A DNA stretch of 39,813 nucleotides, from assembly GCA_947038135.1 (NCBI GenBank), contig CAMQVM010000001.1:1-39813 (forward strand), written 5' to 3'. Shown one piece after another: positions 34,750 through 39,813 of the stretch. A program made the translations under genes and the position numbers. This DNA comes from an uncultured Rikenellaceae bacterium (GTDB lineage Bacteria; Bacteroidota; Bacteroidia; Bacteroidales; Rikenellaceae). The notes beneath the pieces were generated by a model. It was not told the DNA's origin, ran no database searches, and saw only the letters and a program-made list of their open reading frames with translations. The stretch's first letter is position 1. Each line of letters starts with the position of its first letter.

Positions 34750-35422
34750 ATTCTTTCTTTATTCTCTGTACTGTGCTCACCCCTATCTTACAAGCCTTTG
34801 CAATACCTCTGATAGTGAAATGCACAGGCATTGTTACATTATGAGCTTGGAGTTTATGAGCTGTTCTAAGCATATCTATTACTTCGCTGTACTGTTGCTG
34901 TTTTTGTTCTCTCGACTTGTTAGACCCTTTTTTTCGTCCTAATTTACCACCTTGTTCTATATATAGTTTTCGACCACTATTCAAGCGGTATTGCGTATTA
35001 TCTCTTTCTATCTCTGCACAGGCACCAAGCACGGCAATCATTATATTAAGATATGGGTTATCTCTGCTGTCACCTTGAAATATACTTAAATTCTCTTTTT
35101 GGAAATATATATTTAGCTTGTTATCTTTGCACAATCTTATATTAGATAATATATCTTCTACCTTACGCCCTAGTCGTGACAATTCCGAAATAAGGAGTAT
35201 ATCTATATTTTTAGCAAAACAATAATCAATGCACTCGTTTAATACTATTTTATTTTTGTTCGGAACTGCTCCTGATAGATGTTCTGTAAAAATATTATCC
35301 ACCATGTAATTATTAGCAGCTGCATAGGTTGTTAAATCGACCACTTGGCGATCTGTGTTCTGCCTGTTCATGGCAGAAGATGAAGATACACGTGCGTATA
35401 TACATACTTTTATTTTTGTCAT
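34730..35422 (-). CDS. Serine recombinase (resolvase/invertase family)
   Basis: This 230-aa protein has the N-terminal catalytic domain VCIYARVSSSS with the nucleophile Ser at residue 13, NTDRQVVDLTTYA, ILLISELSRLGRKVEDIL and the E-helix region ending in RKLYIEQGGKLGRKKGS. The C-terminal HTH reads IRGIAKACKIGVSTVQRIKKE. It could resolve plasmid multimers or catalyse inversion between the flanking inverted higBA copies. The 3' end overlaps a long inverted repeat. It lies between higBA1 and the Abi gene on the same strand. Confidence 0.9.
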   Translation of the reverse strand: MTKIKVCIYARVSSSSAMNRQNTDRQVVDLTTYAAANNYMVDNIFTEHLSGAVPNKNKIVLNECIDYCFAKNIDILLISELSRLGRKVEDILSNIRLCKDNKLNIYFQKENLSIFQGDSRDNPYLNIMIAVLGACAEIERDNTQYRLNSGRKLYIEQGGKLGRKKGSNKSREQKQQQYSEVIDMLRTAHKLQAHNVTMPVHFTIRGIAKACKIGVSTVQRIKKEFVKISK

Positions 35423-35475
35423 ACTACATCATTTAATCTATTGCAGCTGCATAATATATCTTTAATAGGACAGGC

Positions 35476-36414
35476 TTATTTCCAAAGTGGCTCTTGAAGC
35501 CATTCATCTTGAAATCCCATAGCCTTTATATCTATGGATGGAAACTCATTTAACAACTCTACTAATTTCACTTTGAAGTTATTATTGGGTGATATTGATA
35601 ATAATAGATAGTTAATTATACATAGTCTGAGGTACAAATGTTTATTATCCACATATTTATCTAGCCATGGATATAGTGTTTTTATAGGAAGCGTAACAGA
35701 AAAAGGTAGCACCTTATTCCAAAGTCTACCATGATGGCAACAAATATTCCTCAAAGTAGAAAGAGAGAGCATCCAACTCTCTAAAACATCCATTTCAAGC
35801 CCTATTTTATTAGCAATTTTCTTTTTCAGTGAAGCACGTTTAATACCTTTGTAGATACGACTTAGGTCTCCAAATGTAAGAGTTTCTACTATCATCCATG
35901 ACGGTGGGTATTTATCTGAGTATTTAAGTTTGAAATGTTTTATAAAATCATCTGTACTCCTTTTAATACATTTGTCAATATTGCCAATAAATTCATCATA
36001 GCAATTTATTTCTATATGCTTAGACAAGCGCTTATCATAGTATTTTATAGTTTTGAAATTATCTTGATTAGTTATCCAAAATGGACTATTATAAAACTCA
36101 CTGGCTGTATTAACTATTATGCTTCTTATAGCTACTTCTATCTTCTCAATCTGATCGAAGCATATAACTCTTAGCTTCCTGTCAAAACGATACATATTCA
36201 GTGCTTGCTTAAAGCTAGAATCAGTTTTAAATATATGTTTTTGTTTGGGTTTTTCTAATAGCGGATAGAAATATGCGCTAAGTCTATAATAACCAATATT
36301 GTGAAGATACGCCCTAGTCTTATCTTCATTGTCTACCTGCATTCCTCGTTCTTGTAATAGAGAAACAAGCTGAGTAGGAGATCTATAAGTCTTTGTAAAT
36401 AGAGATTTTGCCAT
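35476..36414 (-). CDS. Abi_2 family abortive-infection protein (AbiD/AbiF-like, HEPN)
   Basis: This 312-aa protein has the Abi_2 start (KTYRSPTQLVSLLQERGMQV), then YLHNIGYYRLSAYFYPL, FDRKLRVICFDQIEKIEVAIR, WMIVETLTFGDLSRIYKGI and the HEPN ribonuclease motif R-N-x3-H in LRNICCHHGRLWN (R222, N223, H227). Family members stop phage growth by host dormancy or death through RNA cleavage. It is intact and full length. The promoter (-7 TATCTTTG near 36483-36490, - strand) lies ~70 bp upstream with a leader containing a small GCAGG/CCTGC hairpin. Confidence 0.9.
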   Translation of the reverse strand: MAKSLFTKTYRSPTQLVSLLQERGMQVDNEDKTRAYLHNIGYYRLSAYFYPLLEKPKQKHIFKTDSSFKQALNMYRFDRKLRVICFDQIEKIEVAIRSIIVNTASEFYNSPFWITNQDNFKTIKYYDKRLSKHIEINCYDEFIGNIDKCIKRSTDDFIKHFKLKYSDKYPPSWMIVETLTFGDLSRIYKGIKRASLKKKIANKIGLEMDVLESWMLSLSTLRNICCHHGRLWNKVLPFSVTLPIKTLYPWLDKYVDNKHLYLRLCIINYLLLSISPNNNFKVKLVELLNEFPSIDIKAMGFQDEWLQEPLWK

Positions 36415-36820
36415 GATATAAAATAAAACGACCCGCCGATTTGAGCATTGTAAAGAGGCTTGGCAGGTACTGTTGCCTGCAAAGATAATACATTATTTAG
36501 TAAATTACAACTTTCCTCACCTTTTTTTACCTTTTTTCACAATATATAAGTATTTCTATATCTTTTATTTTATCTACATTAGTATCTACATTAAGTCAAA
36601 TAAATCAAAGATTAAAATAAATACAAATATTACCTAATTTCATATTCAAAATAAGATGTTTTACATTTATTTGAACACGCTAGTTAAATGAATACAAAAA
36701 CTATTATGATATAATAATTTGTTTTGCTCTTGTATTTCATCACATAAATCTTTTGTTTTGTAAAATATTATTTTGTTTTATAAAATATTAATTATACCTT
36801 TGGTCTATAATAATATAACA
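36415..36820. promoter_or_regulatory. Divergent promoter region Abi / higBA2
   Basis: On the - strand, the -7 TATCTTTG near 36483-36490 serves the Abi gene. On the + strand, TTTTGTTTTATAAAATATTA, then TACCTTTG (36797-36804) serve higBA2; AATATTATTTTGTTTT just upstream matches the higBA1 operator candidate. The rest (36495-36720) is AT-rich with no gene seen. Confidence 0.6.
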
Positions 36821-37114
36821 ATGAGAATAGTATCACAGCGAACATTAGTACTTTTCTACACACAATATGCATCAGCAAAAACAGCATTAGAAGAATGGTA
36901 TACGAAAGTATCTAAATCTGACTGGTCTAATTTTGCAGATATAAAAAATGACTTTAATAGTGTTGATAGTGTAGGTAATCAACGATTTGTATTTAACATT
37001 AAAGGTAATGACTATCGGTTAGTTGCTATCGTTAAATTCAAAATAAAAATTGTATATATAAGGTTTGTTGGGACACATAAGGAATACGACAAAACGGACT
37101 GCAAAAACATATAA
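36821..37114 (+). CDS. higB: HigB toxin, copy 2
   Basis: This is 97 aa from the ATG at 36821; the longer frame from 36773 runs through the promoter. The sequence is the same as copy 1 except one residue. The nucleotide sequence differs mainly at synonymous sites, so the toxin is under purifying selection or was recently converted. It ends 3 bp before higA2. Confidence 0.9.
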   Translation: MRIVSQRTLVLFYTQYASAKTALEEWYTKVSKSDWSNFADIKNDFNSVDSVGNQRFVFNIKGNDYRLVAIVKFKIKIVYIRFVGTHKEYDKTDCKNI

Positions 37115-37117
37115 ATT

Positions 37118-37483
37118 ATGACTGCAATAAATAATGAATCACAATACAAAGCCATGATGCAACGCATAGATGAGCTCTTGATAATAGTGGATGATAACAC
37201 GCCAGAAAATGATGTAAATTCAGTAGAGTTAGTCTTATTATCTAATTTAGTTGCCGACTATGATAACAAGTATTACCCAGTAGGTAAACCAACATTACAA
37301 GATATTCTGAAATTAAGAATGTATGAGATGAAGTTAACTCAGAAGAACATTGCTGAACTCCTAGGAGTCAGCCCATCAAGAGTAAGCGAGTATATCACAG
37401 GTAAGAATGAACCAACCTTAAAAGTAGCTCGTCAAATTTGCGTTAAGTTATCTGTAGATGCAACTATTGTTTTAGGACTCTAA
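37118..37483 (+). CDS. higA: HigA antitoxin, copy 2
   Basis: This 121-aa XRE antitoxin has the same HTH as copy 1 (LTQKNIAELLGVSPSRVSEY). The N-terminal third has diverged (TAINNESQ vs TSIRTETE; DDNTPEN vs EEGTPEN). As both toxins are nearly identical, either antitoxin may protect against both. It is followed by the YefM-like gene after ~40 bp. Confidence 0.88.
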   Translation: MTAINNESQYKAMMQRIDELLIIVDDNTPENDVNSVELVLLSNLVADYDNKYYPVGKPTLQDILKLRMYEMKLTQKNIAELLGVSPSRVSEYITGKNEPTLKVARQICVKLSVDATIVLGL

Positions 37484-37524
37484 ATTAACGATTGAAAAAA
37501 GTTTATATTAATAATTCTAATATT

Positions 37525-37785
37525 ATGGCAACACAAATAATGGCGAGAGAATTTAGAGATAAGCAAAAAAGTATATTTGATTGCGCAGATAATGGCGAGA
37601 AAATTATCATTCGTAGAGGAAAGAAAAAAGCATATCTTTTAGTACCACTAGAAGAGGAAGCTGATTTATTCTTCACTCCTCAGATGTATGCAAAAATAGA
37701 TAAGTCAATTGAAGAAGTAAACAATGGCGAGTGCGTGAAGCTTCAATCTAAAGAAGATCTTGCAAAATTTTTAGAGAAACTTTGA
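37525..37785 (+). CDS. Phd/YefM-type antitoxin
   Basis: This is 86 aa from the ATG at 37525 (an in-frame TTG is at 37492). MATQIMAREFRDKQKSIFDC, then ADNGEKIIIRRGKKKAYLLV is the Phd/YefM DNA-binding fold (a short helix pair and the I-x-R-x-G-K-x2-[AV]-x-L-V strand). The C-terminus (NGECVKLQSKEDLAKFLEKL) is the toxin-neutralising tail seen in Bacteroidetes YefM proteins. The usual YoeB/Txe toxin is absent; a DUF2971 gene follows 44 bp later. Confidence 0.82.
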   Translation: MATQIMAREFRDKQKSIFDCADNGEKIIIRRGKKKAYLLVPLEEEADLFFTPQMYAKIDKSIEEVNNGECVKLQSKEDLAKFLEKL

Positions 37786-37829
37786 GTATGTATGGATAGT
37801 TCCTAATTTACAACCTAAATATATTAAAT

Positions 37830-38885
37830 ATGAGAGCATTTAAATTTAGAACAGATATAAAAAGAGATATCGATGATGGTATAGCTATTAATAAATTATA
37901 TGCATCTGACAGAGACAATCTAAATGACCCGTCAGAAATGAATTTTGATGATTCAGAGTTTATTGATTTTTTAGAATTACACAATAATTTCTCTGTAGAG
38001 GTGAAAAAAGAGTATGAATTACTACGTGATTTCATGTTTAAAAAATGTGGTATTTTATCATTGTCTAAGAATGTTTACAATGAATTATTATGGGCATATT
38101 ATGCAGATGGGCATAAAGGCTTCTGTATCGAATATGATACTGATGTGATAATGGAGTGTTATAATTATGGTTTAAGAAAGAAAAATGGCAGATTTGTGGA
38201 TTTAAATGGCAGACCCCAACAAGAGCCAATGGTGTCTGAATTAGATATTGTTTATCAAAAAACATTTCCTAAATTTGATACCAATGTTATGAAAAGATTA
38301 TCTGACACAAAAGATCATAAAGAAATCTTAACTTGCACCATTGGAACTAAATCTAAAAGCTGGAAACACGAAGATGAGGTGAGATTAATTTTCAGTAAAA
38401 ATAGACTTTGTGAATTTGATTATAGAGCTGTAAAGGGGATATATTTTGGATGTCGTTTTGATGACACAAATAATGAAATCAATCGTATTATGGAGCTTTT
38501 GAAAGGACGAAATATAAAATATTATAAAATGAAATTTAATCCTAAAAGTTATACTTTAACTTACGATGAACTTCCTGACAACTATATTTCTGCTCCCGAG
38601 TATGTAGCCAATAATTTACCTAATGACAATGTTAACATTCATTCAACACATGAACATACAGATCCCTATGAGGATATGCTACATAAGGCATTGGAAATAG
38701 TAAGTAAAGAGCCATGTATCAATTCTATAAAATATGCGAGCGTTTGTACTCCTGAAAATCCGATGATATCTGTTGTCACATCTGTAAATGATGATTTTAA
38801 AATTTTTCCTGAAAAAATCTTTCGATTTGATATGGATATAAAAAAAAGGGACGTACGACTTAGACGGTTTCAATTTGAAGATTGA
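37830..38885 (+). CDS. DUF2971 protein with an extra C-terminal domain
   Basis: This is a 351-aa protein. The first ~240 residues match DUF2971: LYASDRDNLNDPSEMNFDD, CGILSLSK, ELLWAYYADGHKGFCIEYD, then IGTKSKSWKHEDEVRLIF and VKGIYFGCRFDDTNNEI. The last ~110 residues (PEYVANNLP ... EDMLHKALEIVSKEPCINSI) are not part of the usual family. The function of DUF2971 is unknown; members occur in mobile and defence loci. The preceding YefM-like antitoxin makes a toxin role worth considering. Confidence 0.78.
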   Translation: MRAFKFRTDIKRDIDDGIAINKLYASDRDNLNDPSEMNFDDSEFIDFLELHNNFSVEVKKEYELLRDFMFKKCGILSLSKNVYNELLWAYYADGHKGFCIEYDTDVIMECYNYGLRKKNGRFVDLNGRPQQEPMVSELDIVYQKTFPKFDTNVMKRLSDTKDHKEILTCTIGTKSKSWKHEDEVRLIFSKNRLCEFDYRAVKGIYFGCRFDDTNNEINRIMELLKGRNIKYYKMKFNPKSYTLTYDELPDNYISAPEYVANNLPNDNVNIHSTHEHTDPYEDMLHKALEIVSKEPCINSIKYASVCTPENPMISVVTSVNDDFKIFPEKIFRFDMDIKKRDVRLRRFQFED

Positions 38886-38928
38886 TGTACATTTGCAAAA
38901 CAAATAATTAACAACTAATAAAAAAAAC

Positions 38929-39447
38929 ATGAAAAAAGTATTTCCCTCTGAAAGTTCCTCTGTTGCTCCTGCTGATTTGATTAAATCTACTTATGAAGAA
39001 TTAGCTCCTTTTGTGATAGATATATTTAACTATATATCACACTTATCTTATACTCATAATAAGACACCATTTTCTAAACCATTCTTTCCTATAGCTTTAA
39101 AGGATTTTGCAGAATTAATGGATTATTCTTATGATGAATTAATGCAACCATCTCCACTTATAAATGTAGATATTCTCTCTATCGAGTCTATTTTTAATCC
39201 CTCCAAAGCACCCCAAGCAAAACAATACAGAGATTATTTTGAATTTATATTAACGGTGTGTTTATCAAAAGCTATTTGTTTAAATATAGAAACTTCTACG
39301 CGTTCTACACTTATTAGCACTCAGCTATTTACCGAATTTAAGTACATAGATAATAGTGAAGATCCTATCTATCAAGTGCGTTTGGGTGAGTTTTTCTTTC
39401 TACAGATGAATAAAGATACTTATCTTATAGAGTCTTTGGTTAAATAA
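38929..39447 (+). CDS. Unknown 172-aa protein near the origin
   Basis: The ATG at 38929 is 43 bp after the DUF2971 gene. It is a soluble, mostly helical protein with no cysteine or histidine cluster. The N-terminal ~70 residues (ADLIKSTYEELAPFVIDIFN) and middle (LKDFAELMDYSYDEL) resemble a winged-helix-like start of some plasmid replication accessory proteins, but no motif allows assignment. Closeness to the iterons suggests a replication or copy-control role. This is weak inference. Confidence 0.5.
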   Translation: MKKVFPSESSSVAPADLIKSTYEELAPFVIDIFNYISHLSYTHNKTPFSKPFFPIALKDFAELMDYSYDELMQPSPLINVDILSIESIFNPSKAPQAKQYRDYFEFILTVCLSKAICLNIETSTRSTLISTQLFTEFKYIDNSEDPIYQVRLGEFFFLQMNKDTYLIESLVK

Positions 39448-39584
39448 AAAAAAATGACAAATTGTAGAGTTTAAAGCGGTGTGACTCCGAGTAGACAGCG
39501 TAAATATAGCCCTAAAAGCTGCATAGGGTAGCCGTAAATGAAATTAATCCCTCTTTAGGTAGTTTGGTATACCCCGACTGGCGA

Positions 39585-39606
39585 CCTCGCTTTAGTGACC
39601 CTTTAT
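39585..39606 (-). repeat. Dispersed repeat copy 7 (inverted)
   Basis: CCTCGCTTTAGTGACCCTTT on the + strand is the reverse complement of AAAGGGTCACTAAAGCGAGG. It is the only full-length copy in inverted orientation and lies 135 bp before the terminal iterons. Confidence 0.85.
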
Positions 39607-39618
39607 ATTGTCTTAGCT

Positions 39619-39660
39619 GGATAAGCAGTTATCTTCATAAATGAAGATAACTGCTTATCC
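39619..39660. repeat. 20-bp perfect palindrome with 2-base loop
   Basis: GGATAAGCAGTTATCTTCAT (39619-39638), AA, then its exact complement (39641-39660). There is no T-run after it, so a simple terminator is less likely. It sits between the last gene and the origin; candidates are a single-strand initiation hairpin, a regulator site or a transcription barrier. Confidence 0.85.
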
Positions 39661-39742
39661 GTATTCGTGAGCAAAGCGAACAATACACAAGTTCCTTTTT
39701 TCCTTTTATTTAATTTAATTAATTTTATTTATATATGGTGTC

Positions 39743-39813
39743 TAGTTATATACACCTTTTTTTGTATAGAAGTAGCCTAACCCCATTTCACTGTGTCTAG
39801 TTATATACACCTT
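39743..39813. repeat. Two iteron copies at the window end
   Basis: The cores TAGTTATATACACCTTT (39743) and TAGTTATATACACCTT (39798) are both preceded by GTC in GTGTC, versus GGC in the main array. Spacing is 55 bp. Joining the window ends would place the next core 21 bp downstream (two helical turns). Confidence 0.85.

Noticed and set aside
34730..35422. Transposon or integron origin for the recombinase region
   Set aside because: No terminal inverted repeats or transposase gene flank it. The flanking inverted homology is explained by the two higBA copies.
36773..36820. Longer N-terminus for HigB copy 2 (and the similar extension of copy 1 at 34544-34591)
   Set aside because: The extension runs through the promoter and is not shared between copies; MRIVSQ is the common start.
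38065..38265. - strand frames inside the DUF2971 gene and similar antisense frames in traG, the lipoproteins and the relaxase
   Set aside because: They are shadows of well-supported genes, with no family features.
39448..39584. Possible structured RNA before the inverted repeat copy
   Set aside because: Some short self-complementary segments exist (CCCTA/TAGGG), but I see no promoter or terminator and could not build a convincing fold by eye.

Overview
This window reads as an essentially complete low-GC conjugative plasmid from a Bacteroidota host, most likely Bacteroidales. The evidence is the Bacteroidetes-type promoters (TAnnTTTG at -7 with an upstream TTG/TTTG), the tra module (TraE/F/G/I/J/K/M/N/O/Q-like), the DUF5712-type relaxase and the HigB/HigA, DUF2958 and Abi_2 families. 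Iterons with the core TAGTTATATACACCTTT occur at both ends of the window, so it is probably a circular replicon linearised inside its origin. This is inference; the sequence cannot itself prove circularity.

Layout. 1-1581: iteron origin and replication initiator. 1688-18059: transfer region on the + strand, with two very large repeat-rich lipoproteins, a TraO-like outer-membrane protein, a VirD4-like coupling protein, and the VirB2/B3/B4/B5/B6/B8/B10/B9 equivalents in tight operon spacing. 18060-18645: terminators, a candidate small RNA on the - strand and a doubtful small ORF. 18646-25946 (- strand): mobilisation block read as RHH-like accessory protein, unknown 130-aa protein, 1898-aa relaxase and M23 peptidase. 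25947-26561: hairpin and G-rich tandem repeats, a candidate oriT neighbourhood. 26562-28267: two small cargo cassettes (DUF2958; methylase-like) behind near-identical promoters exactly 500 bp apart, then an unknown gene. 28249-28798: a tandem repeat and a decayed small-protein/XRE pair. 29058-32040: a Type II-like adenine DNA methyltransferase overlapping an unknown gene with a QPHWH motif. 32100-33711 (- strand): ParA partition module. 33880-37483: two higBA toxin-antitoxin copies in inverted orientation flanking a serine recombinase and an Abi_2/HEPN abortive-infection gene. 37525-38885: a Phd/YefM-type antitoxin followed by a DUF2971 gene where a toxin is expected. 38929-39813: unknown gene, a 20-bp perfect palindrome and two further iterons.

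The genes form a self-transmissible plasmid: replication (Rep and iterons), stability (ParA, higBA x2, YefM/DUF2971, resolvase), transfer (T4SS, coupling protein, relaxase) and host-advantage or anti-phage cargo (methyltransferase pair, Abi). The least explained elements are a 19-base sequence, AAAGRGTCACTAAAGCGAG, scattered in seven places including inside traN; the relaxase with about seventeen degenerate repeats; the (AG)27 microsatellite with a hairpin cluster between the giant lipoprotein genes; and the MTase/QPHWH and YefM/DUF2971 pairs.
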